DNA of 64,000 nt from AC-38 sp033856025 (GTDB lineage: Bacteria > Actinomycetota > Thermoleophilia > Solirubrobacterales > Solirubrobacteraceae), in NCBI GenBank assembly GCA_033856025.1, contig JAWVFQ010000015.1, forward strand, positions 104,058-168,057, in the 5' to 3' direction. Both the position numbers and the translations under genes were made by a program. Shown here piece by piece: positions 8,475 to 16,753 of the stretch. A model generated the notes under the pieces. That model had not been told where the DNA came from. It worked only from the letters and a program-made list of their open reading frames with translations, and did no database searches. Position 1 is the stretch's first letter. Each line of letters opens with the position of its first letter.

Positions 8475-8974
8475 CACATGCCCGGCTTGACGACCATCAG
8501 GTAGACGACGATCACGACGAGCACGCCGGTCAGCGCGCCGATCCCGCCCTCGCGCTGGGCCTGGCGCTGGTAGTCCTCCGAGAGCGACACGTCAGCCCCC
8601 GGCCCCGCCGCGTCCACCTCGCGCTGGACCATCGCCTCCAGGCGCCGGTCGGCCGGGATGAAGTAGGCGACGGTCAAGAGCGCCAGCACCGCGACGATCC
8701 CCAGCGCCGCGCTCAGCCACAGATCGCCCAGCTTCCAGTCGCCCTTGGACACCTGGTAGAAGCCCGTGGCCAGCAGGACGACCACCGCCGGCAGCACGAG
8801 CCACTCGCTGATCCGCAGGCTCAGGCGGTGCACGTAGGGCAGGTGGCGCGGGTCCATCCGCAGGGCGAGCGGGAACGCGATCGCCATCGCGAACGTCGCG
8901 CCAAGACCGACCAGCGCGGCGGTGATGTGCAGGAACAGCGAGACCTGGTAGCCGGTGACCGCCGTGACCGTCAT
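8474..8974 (-). CDS. DUF2269-like integral membrane protein
   Basis: The 166-residue protein has four hydrophobic helices, near residues 8-36, 57-77, 83-104 and 145-162. A histidine in FLHITAALVGLG begins the first helix. Length and pattern resemble DUF2269 predicted integral membrane proteins, whose function is unknown. It is translationally coupled to the Ddn-like gene downstream (TGATG), so the pair may form a membrane-linked redox unit; that is inference. A TAGGGT box lies 9 nt upstream of the ATG. Confidence 0.72.
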   Translation of the reverse strand: MTVTAVTGYQVSLFLHITAALVGLGATFAMAIAFPLALRMDPRHLPYVHRLSLRISEWLVLPAVVVLLATGFYQVSKGDWKLGDLWLSAALGIVAVLALLTVAYFIPADRRLEAMVQREVDAAGPGADVSLSEDYQRQAQREGGIGALTGVLVVIVVYLMVVKPGM

Positions 8975-8993
8975 GCGGCGCCGACCCTACCGC

Positions 8994-9671
8994 TCATCCG
9001 CCCGCCGCGAGCCTCTCCAGGGCACCGCGCTCGCGCGGCGACAGGTGCGGATCGTGCTCCAGCCGGTAGCGCGCGATCTCCGGCAGACGGGCCCGGACCG
9101 CCGCCGAGCCGGCCTGGGACACGTACGCGTCGACCAGGATCCCCCGCCCGGCCCGGCCCAGCACGCGAAACGGCGCCGGCCCCGGGATCTCCGACGTGGC
9201 GATGATCGCCCACGTCAGGGCCACGTCGTCGGCCGGATCTCCGCGCGAGGCGTTGGACCAGTCGATCACCACCGGGCCGGACGGGCCGAGCAGGACGTTC
9301 TCCGGATGCAGGTCGAAGTGCACCAGGCGGTCTCCGCGCCCCAGCGGCGAGCGCAACCCGGCCGGGGCCGGGATCTCATGCAGGCGGCGATGCAGCTCGG
9401 CCAACGTGCGGCCGTGGCGCCCCACCAGCCAGGGCCGGCGGGCCAGGTCGGCGGTCATCGTGCGGCCGTCGACGCGCTCGAGCACGAGGTCGCGGTCCTC
9501 CGCCGAATGGACCTCGGGCACGGGAAAGCCGTGGGCGCGGGCGAGCTCCATCGCGGCCGCCTCCTCGCGCACGTCGCCACCCTCGCCCGGGCGGTAGCGG
9601 CGAAGGACCCGTCCCGGCCCCGCCTCGAACACGTCGGCGGCCCGTCCGCTGGCGATCAGGACCCCATGCAT
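8994..9671 (-). CDS. Aminoglycoside phosphotransferase (APH)-fold kinase
   Basis: The 225-residue protein has the APH/choline-kinase catalytic core: LVHFDLHPENVLL carries the catalytic Asp and Asn, and PVVIDWSNAS carries the metal-binding Asp of the DFG equivalent. The N-lobe is short. APH-fold proteins phosphorylate small molecules such as sugars, amino alcohols or antibiotics; no specific substrate is indicated, and resistance should not be assumed. TAGATT lies 6 nt upstream of the ATG at 9671. The gene is divergent from the secreted protein at 9705. Confidence 0.82.
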   Translation of the reverse strand: MHGVLIASGRAADVFEAGPGRVLRRYRPGEGGDVREEAAAMELARAHGFPVPEVHSAEDRDLVLERVDGRTMTADLARRPWLVGRHGRTLAELHRRLHEIPAPAGLRSPLGRGDRLVHFDLHPENVLLGPSGPVVIDWSNASRGDPADDVALTWAIIATSEIPGPAPFRVLGRAGRGILVDAYVSQAGSAAVRARLPEIARYRLEHDPHLSPRERGALERLAAGG

Positions 9672-9704
9672 GCCCCGAATCTAGTGCGGTAGGGTCGTCA
9701 CATC

Positions 9705-10220
9705 ATGAACCCACGGATGGGATTGGCGATCGTCGCGGTGCTCGGACTCGGGGCGAGCGCCCAGGCTCAGACGCCGCCGCCCGTGACCAACGTGAAGGTC
9801 GAGCTGGGCCAGGGCCACACGTTCTTCCACGGGAAGCCGAAGTTCCGGATCCGCGGCGCCGTCTCGTTCATGGCCGGCTCCGACGGCGTGACCTGCACCG
9901 ACAAGATCTCGCTGGAGCGGCGCGTCAGGCGCGTCGTCAACCGGCGGTTCCAGTACTACTGGATCGAGATCGCCACCGGCGACCGGCGCGAGCTCAAGTG
10001 CGTCGACCGCCCGAGCGCGCCCAAGCCGGTGGCCCAGCGCAGCGCGGTCAACTTCTACCACGCCGATGACGCGTACAGGCGCCTGCTGCGCGCGACCCCG
10101 CTGCGCGTTCGCTACGACATCACCATCGCCGTCGGCGGCCAGACCGCCTTCCACCGCAACGTCACGCGCCCGGTGACGCTGCACTCGCTGGGCCAGCGCT
10201 ACGCCAGCCAGCCGGTCTGA
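9705..10220 (+). CDS. Secreted protein of unknown function
   Basis: The 171-residue product has an N-terminal signal peptide (MNPRMGLAIVAVLGLGASAQAQ, cleavage likely after AQA). The mature part is probably all-beta and basic, with two cysteines (VTCTDK and ELKCVD) that could form one disulfide. No known domain is recognised. A TAGGGT box lies 9 nt before the ATG. It is 19 bases upstream of a leaderless WS/DGAT gene that has its own promoter inside that gap. Confidence 0.7.
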   Translation: MNPRMGLAIVAVLGLGASAQAQTPPPVTNVKVELGQGHTFFHGKPKFRIRGAVSFMAGSDGVTCTDKISLERRVRRVVNRRFQYYWIEIATGDRRELKCVDRPSAPKPVAQRSAVNFYHADDAYRRLLRATPLRVRYDITIAVGGQTAFHRNVTRPVTLHSLGQRYASQPV

Positions 10221-10239
10221 ACGGCGATAAGCTCGCTGC

Positions 10240-11685
10240 GTGCGGCAGCTGACGAGCCTCGACTCCCAGTTCCTCGCTCTGGAGACGCCGAAGCAGTACG
10301 GCCACGTGGCCGGCCTGGCCATCCTCGACCCGTCGACCGCGCCCGGCGGGGCGCTGGTCCTCGAGGACATCCAGATCCTGCTGTCCGAGCGCCTGCCCCT
10401 CCTTCCCCCGCTGCGCTGGCGCCTCGTCGAGGTCCCGCTCGGTCTCGACTACGCCTACTGGATCGACGACCCGGACTTCGACCTCGAGTACCACGTGCGC
10501 GAGCTCGCGCTGCCCGCGCCGGGCTCCGACGCGCAGCTGGCCGAGCAGACGGCGCGGATCGCCTCGCGGCCCCTGGACCGCAGCCGCCCGCTGTGGGAGC
10601 TCTACCTCATCCACGGCCTCCAGGGCGACAGGATGGCCGTGCTGACCAAGATCCACCACTCGGTGATCGACGGGATGTCGGGCGCCGAGGTGATGGGCCT
10701 GCTGCTCGACACGAGTCCGGAGGGGCGCGAGGTGCCGGACTCCGTGCCGCCGGGCGGCGAGCCCTGCCCCAGCGACCTGGAGATGCTGGCGCGCGGCCTG
10801 GTCGGCCTGCCCCGCTATCCCCTGCGCGCGCTGCGCTCCCTGCCCCGCGCCATCCCCAACCTCGACGAGACGCCGCTGGCCACGCTCCCGGGCGCCACCG
10901 CCGTGAGCCGCCTGGCCGAGCGGCTCCAGAGCACGGTGCGCCGCGACGGCCACACCCGGCTGACGCGGACCGGCCTGCGCGCGCCGCGCACCTCGTTCAA
11001 CGGCCGCGTGTCCGCCCACCGCCGCTTCGCGTTCGGCAAGCTCCCGCTGGAGGACTTCAAGGCGGCGAAGAACCGCTACGGCTGCACGGTCAACGACGTC
11101 GTGGTCGCCACCTGCGCGGGCGCGGTCCGGCGCTGGCTGCTGGAGCACGAGGAGCTCCCGGACGAGCCGCTGGTCGCGCAGATCCCCGTCTCGGTGCGCA
11201 CCGACGAGCAGGTCGGGACCTACGGCAACCGGATCATGCTCATGGGAGCGCCGCTGTTCACGGACATCGCCGATCCGCGGGAGCGCCTGCTGCGCACGCA
11301 CGAGGCGCTGTCGGAGATGAAGGAGCGCCACCGCGCGCTGCCCGCCGAGCTGCTGCAGGACACCAACCACTTCATCCCGCCCGCGGTGTTCTCCCGCGCC
11401 GCCCGCCTCACCTTCTCGCTGGCCACCAGCGGAGCCGGACGCCCGACCTGGAACCTCGTGATCTCCAACGTCCCCGGGCCCCAGCTCCCGCTCTACCTCG
11501 CCGGCGCCAAGCTCGAGGCCAACTACCCGGTCTCGGTGATAACCGACGGGATGGGCCTCAACATCACGGTCATGAGCTACATGGGCGACATGGACTTCGG
11601 GATCGTCTCCGACCGCGACCAGATGCCCGACGTCGACGAGCTGATCGGCTGGATCGGCGAGGAGCTGGCGCTCCTGCTGGCCTGA
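10240..11685 (+). CDS. Wax ester synthase / diacylglycerol acyltransferase (WS/DGAT)
   Basis: The 481-residue protein belongs to the WS/DGAT family, which moves acyl groups from acyl-CoA to alcohols or diacylglycerol to make wax esters or triacylglycerol at the membrane. The active-site HHxxxDG motif is intact as KIHHSVIDGMSG. The N-terminal block RQLTSLDSQFLALE, the NDVVVATCAGAVRRWL block and the VSNVPGPQ-like block (VISNVPGPQLPLY) are all present. The start is GTG at 10240 with TAAGCT exactly 6 nt upstream (10228-10233), so it is probably leaderless. A second, distinct WS/DGAT lies at 24011. Storage lipid synthesis is typical of actinobacteria. Confidence 0.93.
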   Translation: MRQLTSLDSQFLALETPKQYGHVAGLAILDPSTAPGGALVLEDIQILLSERLPLLPPLRWRLVEVPLGLDYAYWIDDPDFDLEYHVRELALPAPGSDAQLAEQTARIASRPLDRSRPLWELYLIHGLQGDRMAVLTKIHHSVIDGMSGAEVMGLLLDTSPEGREVPDSVPPGGEPCPSDLEMLARGLVGLPRYPLRALRSLPRAIPNLDETPLATLPGATAVSRLAERLQSTVRRDGHTRLTRTGLRAPRTSFNGRVSAHRRFAFGKLPLEDFKAAKNRYGCTVNDVVVATCAGAVRRWLLEHEELPDEPLVAQIPVSVRTDEQVGTYGNRIMLMGAPLFTDIADPRERLLRTHEALSEMKERHRALPAELLQDTNHFIPPAVFSRAARLTFSLATSGAGRPTWNLVISNVPGPQLPLYLAGAKLEANYPVSVITDGMGLNITVMSYMGDMDFGIVSDRDQMPDVDELIGWIGEELALLLA

Positions 11686-11690
11686 ACGAC

Positions 11691-11718
11691 GGCGGGGCGG
11701 CCCGAAGGCCGCCCCGCC
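11691..11718. terminator. Perfect bidirectional terminator hairpin
   Basis: A 12-bp perfect stem (GGCGGGGCGGCC / GGCCGCCCCGCC) closes a 4-base CGAA loop. It lies 5 bases after the WS/DGAT stop codon and 24 bases from the stop of the convergent secreted-protein gene, so it probably ends both transcripts. Confidence 0.78.
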
Positions 11719-11742
11719 GGCGAATCGTCTGGCGTCAGCGCG

Positions 11743-12588
11743 TTACTTGCGGCAGGGGGCCGACTTGTTGGCCACCTGCGACGAGCCGGTGCGCGGCGTG
11801 AACTGGACCGTCACGGCGTGGTTGCCGCCGGTGCAGCCGGTGGACTCGAACAGGCCGTGCGACACGAACACGACGCGGCGGTTGATGACGGTCCGTACGC
11901 GGACCGCCTTGCCGACCTTGGAGGTCACGTTGACCACCGAGTTCTCGACGCCCGGCGCGGGCTCCTGGAACGGCGCCTTGCGCACGTGGAACTTCAGCGC
12001 GGTGCCGCCGCGGAACGTCGTGAACTGCGCGGGGATGCCCGCGTCGACCGTGAGGTCGCAGTTCTTCGCGGGATCGGGGTTCGAGCTGCCCTTGAGGGCC
12101 AGCACGACGTCGTTCTTGACGGCGATCCCGTCGTTGTTCGCGGCCGGGACGGCCTTGCCGTCACCCACGTACGCGGTCAGCGCGAGGTAGCAATTGATCT
12201 TGCTCGTCGGATCGCTGGCCAGGCCCGCGATGTTCTGGACCGAGCCGTTGCCGGCCCTGGCGGTCGCCGGACACTTGGGCGCCGTACCGGAGACGTAGCC
12301 CGCCTGGGCGATCGTGCAGGTCAGGTTGCCCTTGAAGTACTTGCGGCCGTTCTGGATGTTGCGGCCGAAGCCGATGATGTAGTCGGTCGTGACCGACGGA
12401 CGATTGTTCGCCGTGTCCGCGACCTGATAGCCGAAGTTGACGAAAACCGGCTTGGGGTTGATCTTGGTGCCCGCCTTGGTCGGCGTGACCGTGGCGATGG
12501 TCACCGAGTAGGTGTTGGAGGCGTAGGCGACGGCGGCGATGCCGAAAACAGCGGCAGCCACGATCGCCAGCAATGCGGTCTTTCTCAT
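11743..12588 (-). CDS. Secreted beta-rich protein, unknown function
   Basis: The 281-residue product opens with a signal peptide (MRKTALLAIVAAAVFGIAAVAYA). The mature protein is Ser/Thr/Asn/Val-rich and probably all-beta, with six cysteines (for example NLTCTI, PKCPAT, INCYLA, KNCDLT, STGCTGG and the final PCRK) that may pair as disulfides. The ATG at 12588 has an AGGAGAG ribosome site 5 bases upstream, so this start is preferred over a longer frame. The family is not recognised; similar secreted proteins are common in Solirubrobacterales. It shares the terminator at 11691 with the WS/DGAT gene. Confidence 0.72.
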   Translation of the reverse strand: MRKTALLAIVAAAVFGIAAVAYASNTYSVTIATVTPTKAGTKINPKPVFVNFGYQVADTANNRPSVTTDYIIGFGRNIQNGRKYFKGNLTCTIAQAGYVSGTAPKCPATARAGNGSVQNIAGLASDPTSKINCYLALTAYVGDGKAVPAANNDGIAVKNDVVLALKGSSNPDPAKNCDLTVDAGIPAQFTTFRGGTALKFHVRKAPFQEPAPGVENSVVNVTSKVGKAVRVRTVINRRVVFVSHGLFESTGCTGGNHAVTVQFTPRTGSSQVANKSAPCRK

Positions 12589-12631
12589 CAAATCTCTCCT
12601 GAGGGTGGGGGTACCCCTACAACATCTCAAA

Positions 12632-13276
12632 TCACGCGCAGTTGCGCTCATTAATTCGCTGGACGCCGTCCAGCAGGCGCCAATTCGCGCGCAGGACCGA
12701 CTCGGCCTCGGCGAGCAGGGCGCCGGCGTCAGCCTCGGCCAGGCGCGGCTCGATCAGGGCTCGCTCGGCCGCCGCGTGCGCGTGGTCGAGCTCGGCGTGG
12801 AGCTCAAAGTAGGCGGTCGCGCTGGGGTCGTCCACCGCGTAGTGCTCGCGCAGGCCGGCCAGCTTGGTCTCGGAGATCGCCGGCTGGCCGGACTCGATCG
12901 CGTACAGCGCGACCAGGCTCGGCAGCAGCTCGCGCTCGCCGTCGCCCGCCCACGCCTCGGCGCACGCGGTCGTCTCGGGCTCGGCGGAGCTGGCGGGGTC
13001 CCCGTCCACCGCGCGCGCGAAGTCGTCCCACAGCGCGACGTGGGAGGCCTCCTCGGCCGCGTGGGCCTCCAGCGCACGGCGCTGCGCGGGCTCGGCGTGG
13101 CGGGCGGCCGAGGCCGCCGCGTCGGCCAGGGCGACGACGACATGGCGGTACTGGCCGGCGTAGCGGCCCAGGTCCTCGCGGGACAGAGCGCCCTCGGACC
13201 AGCGCTCGTAGAAGGGATGCTCCAGCACGTTCCAGCGGCTGCGCACTTCCTCCAGCCGGCTCCAGAAGTCCTCCAC
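12632..13276 (-). CDS. Haem-oxygenase-like di-iron protein (HDO / TenA-PqqC-CADD-like fold)
   Basis: This 214-residue all-helical protein resembles the TenA/PqqC/CADD group. The C-terminal ligand set of the HDO di-iron oxidases is visible: Glu128 in YAIESGQP, then His160-x3-Asp164-x2-His167 in ELHAELDHAH. The 32-residue spacing between the Glu and the first His equals that in chlamydial CADD. The first helix offers His72, Glu75, Glu76 and His79, so the first two ligands are less certain. HDO enzymes do O2-dependent chemistry, such as forming p-aminobenzoate or breaking C-C or C-N bonds. The start is GTG at 13276 with GAGGAGG upstream. Confidence 0.68.
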   Translation of the reverse strand: MEDFWSRLEEVRSRWNVLEHPFYERWSEGALSREDLGRYAGQYRHVVVALADAAASAARHAEPAQRRALEAHAAEEASHVALWDDFARAVDGDPASSAEPETTACAEAWAGDGERELLPSLVALYAIESGQPAISETKLAGLREHYAVDDPSATAYFELHAELDHAHAAAERALIEPRLAEADAGALLAEAESVLRANWRLLDGVQRINERNCA

Positions 13277-13343
13277 GATCCTGCCTCCTCGTCCTGGTGG
13301 GGTGGACGACCGATGCTACCTTCCCGCCCCCTTGCGCCCTCCC

Positions 13344-14072
13344 GTGGAGATCGCGGCGCCGCCCTTTCCGCGTGACCTGCCGTGGGTCAACGTGGCCCCG
13401 CTGCGCATGGACAAGCAGCTCGGGCGACCCGTCCTCGTGGAGTTCTGGGACGCCTGCCGCGCCAACTCCATGCGCACGCTGCCCTACCTGCGCGAGTGGC
13501 ACCGGCGCTACGCGGACGCGGGCCTGCGCGTGATCGGCGTGCACACGTCGGGCTTCGCGCCCTCCGAGGGCGAGGACGCGGTGCGCGCCGCCGTGGCGCG
13601 GCTGGGGATCGACTGGCCGGTCGCGGTCGACGTGGACGCGCAGGTGTGGCGCCTCTACGAGAACCAGGGCTGGCCCGCGCGCTACCTGTGGGACCAGCGC
13701 GGCACGCTGTTTGACTTCCACTACGGCGAGGGCGCCTACGACGAGACCGAGCGCGCGATCCAGGAGCTCCTGGGCGCCGACGGCGAGGTCGTCGGGCCCG
13801 TGCGCCCCGAGGACGCGCCCGGCGCGGACCTCGTCCCCCAGGGCCCGGACCGCGAGGCACCGCCATGGTCGGGGCCCTACGCGGCCGGCGGGGTGTGGGG
13901 CGTGTTCGACGGGGCGGGCACGGTGCGGGCCAACGGCCGTGAGGTCGCCGTCGACGGCGCGGGCGCGTATCCGCTGCTGGAGCACGAGCGCCACACGGAG
14001 GGCGAGCTCGAGCTGGAGGTGGGCGACGGCGTGGAGTGCTGGGCCGTCCAGCTCACGCCGGGCGTCCGATGA
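13344..14072 (+). CDS. Thioredoxin-fold (TlpA/redoxin-like) protein lacking the CxxC pair, with C-terminal extra domain
   Basis: The protein has a redoxin-like core (PVLVEFWDACRANSMRTLPY, then GLRVIGVHTSGF and GWPARYLW with the cis-Pro loop). Where TlpA proteins have WCxxC, this one has Cys38-R-A-Asn41, so the second cysteine is lost and ordinary disulfide exchange is unlikely. About 90 further residues form a beta-rich C-terminal domain with one cysteine (GVECWAVQL). No signal peptide is seen, so it is probably cytosolic. The start is uncertain: GTG 13344 fits the family N-terminus (VEIAAPPFP); GTG 13302 and TTG 13332 are alternatives. It diverges from the HDO gene. Confidence 0.7.
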   Translation: MEIAAPPFPRDLPWVNVAPLRMDKQLGRPVLVEFWDACRANSMRTLPYLREWHRRYADAGLRVIGVHTSGFAPSEGEDAVRAAVARLGIDWPVAVDVDAQVWRLYENQGWPARYLWDQRGTLFDFHYGEGAYDETERAIQELLGADGEVVGPVRPEDAPGADLVPQGPDREAPPWSGPYAAGGVWGVFDGAGTVRANGREVAVDGAGAYPLLEHERHTEGELELEVGDGVECWAVQLTPGVR

Positions 14073-15183
14073 GCTGCTCGCGCGTCGTTCCCTCCAGCAG
14101 GCGCAGCGGCCGGACGTCGTCGCGGCCGTCCACGCGCACGGCGCCGCCCGGCCAGTAGGGGTGCGGGCCGGGAAAGCCGGGGTTCTCGTCGGCGTTCTCC
14201 CCGACGATGTAGCGCTCGAGGATCCAGCTGCCGCAGTTGTGCAACCGCGCGCCGGCCGGCGCCGTCCACTCCGCCGCGTCGTCGTTCGCCAGGGGGCCGA
14301 AGCGGTGGGTGTGGCCGAAGATCACGTGCTCCGCGTCCGGGACGATCCGGCGCGCCACCTCCCCCATGGCCCGCAGGGCGGCGCGGCGCAGGGCGGGCCC
14401 GGAGACGTCGCGGTGTACGGGTCCCAGGCCGGCGCGGTTGAGCACGCCGACCAACGCCGGGAACGCGACGCCCGAGGCGAGCCGGTGCGCCAGCGGCCGC
14501 CGGCCCTCGGCGGTGAGGACGCGGTGGGCGCGCTGCGAGGGCCCCGCCCCCGCCGAGGCGTGGCCGGGCACGTGCTGGACGAGCTCGTGCAGCGGCGCGT
14601 ACACGGGCCCGAGCACCGCCTCGTAGCCGTCCACCCCGTCCGGCACGCCGCCGCGCCGGCGCAGCACGAGCTCGACGGCGCGCGCGGCCAGCGTCTCCAG
14701 CGCCGGGACGGTGTTGTGCACGTCGAGGTAGTGGCCGTGCGTCGCGTACACGCCGTAGGCCAGCCACGCGCCCGGGTAGGCGACCTGGACCGGGGCGGGG
14801 GCGAGCGCGTCCGCCACCGCCTGGGCAAGGCTCGAGGCCTCGGCGGGCGCCATCCGCTGCTCGGCGCCCATCGGCTCGGCCCCGGCCGAATGGCGCCGGC
14901 GCTCGAGCCACTCGCCGACGAGCCGGTGGTCGTGGTTGCCCGCGGTCAGGACGATGCGGCGGTCGGGGCCGATCGCCCGGCCCAGGGCCTCCAGCGCCGG
15001 GCGCGCCTCGGCGAGCACCTGCGCGGCCGGCGCCTCGCGCAGCTCCAGCGTGTCGCCCAGCAGGACCACCTCGTCGACCCCGTCCAGCGCCTGCGCGAAG
15101 GCCTCGCGCGGGCCCTCGCGGCGCAGCAGGTCGAGCCCCGAGCGGGTGCCGAGGTGGAGGTCCGAGACGACGAGGGTGCTCAC
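14053..15183 (-). CDS. Calcineurin-like metallophosphoesterase
   Basis: The 376-residue protein shows the metallophosphoesterase motifs in order: VSDLHLG (D-x-H), LLGDTLEL (GD), TAGNHDHR (GNHD), ATHGHYLD and VIFGHTHR (GHxH). These ligands build the two-metal site. Substrate is unknown; the family includes phosphodiesterases and UDP-diacylglucosamine hydrolases. The GTG at 15183 overlaps the upstream ligase stop (GTGA at 15183-15180), so the two are translationally coupled. The last 20 bases overlap the convergent redoxin-like gene. Confidence 0.86.
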   Translation of the reverse strand: MSTLVVSDLHLGTRSGLDLLRREGPREAFAQALDGVDEVVLLGDTLELREAPAAQVLAEARPALEALGRAIGPDRRIVLTAGNHDHRLVGEWLERRRHSAGAEPMGAEQRMAPAEASSLAQAVADALAPAPVQVAYPGAWLAYGVYATHGHYLDVHNTVPALETLAARAVELVLRRRGGVPDGVDGYEAVLGPVYAPLHELVQHVPGHASAGAGPSQRAHRVLTAEGRRPLAHRLASGVAFPALVGVLNRAGLGPVHRDVSGPALRRAALRAMGEVARRIVPDAEHVIFGHTHRFGPLANDDAAEWTAPAGARLHNCGSWILERYIVGENADENPGFPGPHPYWPGGAVRVDGRDDVRPLRLLEGTTREQLIGRPA

Positions 15184-16736
15184 GCGGCGCCGGCGAACCG
15201 CGCGCGCAGGGCCTTCTTGTCGAACTTGCCCACGGACGTCTTGGGGACCTCTTCGATGACCTCGACGCGGTCGGGCAGCCACCACTTGGCCACGCGGCCG
15301 TCGAGGAACCCGACCACCGCGTCGGCGTCCAGCGCCGCGCCGTCTCGCGGCACGACGCACGCGCAGGGGCGCTCGCCCCAGCGCTCGTCGGGCACCGCGA
15401 TCACGGCCGCCTCCAGCACGTCGGGGTGGGCCATGATCTCGTTCTCCAGCTCGACCGAGCTGATCCACTCGCCGCCGGACTTGACCAGGTCCTTGGTGCG
15501 GTCCACGAGCTTGATGTATGAGCCGTGCGTCAGCTCGGCGACGTCGCCGGTGCGCAGCCAGCCGTCGTCGGTGAACTTCTCGCCGGAGTCCGGGTCGCGG
15601 TAGTACTCGCGCGCGATCCACGGGCCGCGGACCTGGAGCTCCCCGCCGTTGTCCTCGTCGACGCGGAAGTCGACCAGCGGCAGCGTGCGACCCTGGCAGG
15701 CGCGCAGCGCGTAGCGCTCGTCCTCGCTCATTTGCGGCGCGTCGGCGGGCAGGCGCGAGGTCGCGGCCAGCGGACTGGTCTCGGTCATCCCCCAGCCCTG
15801 GACGATGGGGACGCCGAAGCGCGCGTCGAAGGCTCGGATCAGCGCCTGCGGGACGGCCGAGCCGCCGCACTTGATCTCGCTGAGGCTGGACAGGTCCGGC
15901 GGGGGGTCGAGCTGGAGGAAGCCCTGCCAGATCGTGGGCACGCCGGCCGTCCGGGTCACGCGCTCGGCGGCGATCAGCTCGGCGAGCTCGTCCGGGGCCA
16001 TCCGCGGCCCGGGGAACACCTGCCGCGCGCCGGCCAGCGCCGCGGCGTAGGGAATCCCCCAGGCGTTGGCGTGGAACATCGGGACGACCGGCATGACGGA
16101 GTCGGCGGCGGAGATCCCGATGGCGTCGGGGGACAGGACGCCGAGGCTGTGCAGCAGCGTCGAGCGGTGCGAGTAGACGACGCCCTTGGGCCGCCCCGTG
16201 GTCCCGCTCGTGTAGCACATGGCCGCGGCGCTGCTCTCGTCCAGGTCGGGGAACTCGAAGCCCGGATCGCCGCTCGCCAGGAGCGCCTCGTAGTCCAGCG
16301 CGCCCTCGCGCTCGCCGGGGCCGTCGGGCATGAGGACCTCGTGCTCGACGCCCTCGAAGCGCGGCATCGCCTCGGCGAGGCTGGCGTCGAGGAAGATCAT
16401 CCGGTCCTCCGCGTGGCCGACGATGTAGTGCAGGTCGTCCTCGAACAGGCGGATGTTCAGCGTGTGCAGGACCGCGCCCATCGAGGGGACGGCCAGGTAG
16501 AGCTCGAGGTGGCGCATGGAGTTCCAGCCGAACGACGCGACGCGGTCGCCGGGCCGCACGCCCATGTCGCGCAGCGCGCCGGCCAGCCGCCGCGCGCGCT
16601 CCACCACCTGCGCGTACGTGGAGCGCTCGACCCCGTCCTGCGTGCGCGAGACGACCTCGCGATCGCCGAACACCTGCTCCGCGCGCCGCGCGATGTGACT
16701 CACCAGCAGCGGCGTGTCCATCATCAGCCCCTCCAT
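15180..16736 (-). CDS. AMP-forming fatty acyl-CoA synthetase (ANL superfamily)
   Basis: The 518-residue ligase activates a carboxylic acid with ATP and joins it to CoA. The P-loop is CYTSGTTGRPKGVVY, the A5 region is GWGMTETSP, the A7/A8 region is GWLRTGDV and DRTKDLVKSGGEWIS, and the catalytic lysine lies near the end in KTSVGKFDKK. Sequence style matches medium- to long-chain acyl-CoA synthetases. TACTCT lies 7 nt before the ATG at 16736, favouring a leaderless start there; ATGs at 16724 and 16721 preceded by GGAGGGG are alternatives. It is coupled to the phosphoesterase downstream and probably feeds fatty acids to beta-oxidation or to the WS/DGATs. Confidence 0.92.
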   Translation of the reverse strand: MEGLMMDTPLLVSHIARRAEQVFGDREVVSRTQDGVERSTYAQVVERARRLAGALRDMGVRPGDRVASFGWNSMRHLELYLAVPSMGAVLHTLNIRLFEDDLHYIVGHAEDRMIFLDASLAEAMPRFEGVEHEVLMPDGPGEREGALDYEALLASGDPGFEFPDLDESSAAAMCYTSGTTGRPKGVVYSHRSTLLHSLGVLSPDAIGISAADSVMPVVPMFHANAWGIPYAAALAGARQVFPGPRMAPDELAELIAAERVTRTAGVPTIWQGFLQLDPPPDLSSLSEIKCGGSAVPQALIRAFDARFGVPIVQGWGMTETSPLAATSRLPADAPQMSEDERYALRACQGRTLPLVDFRVDEDNGGELQVRGPWIAREYYRDPDSGEKFTDDGWLRTGDVAELTHGSYIKLVDRTKDLVKSGGEWISSVELENEIMAHPDVLEAAVIAVPDERWGERPCACVVPRDGAALDADAVVGFLDGRVAKWWLPDRVEVIEEVPKTSVGKFDKKALRARFAGAA

Positions 16737-16753
16737 GGGGGCGAGAGTACCGC

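Noticed and set aside
8994..9671. Aminoglycoside resistance gene
   Set aside because: Only the APH kinase core is shared; the family covers many small-molecule kinases and nothing indicates an antibiotic substrate.
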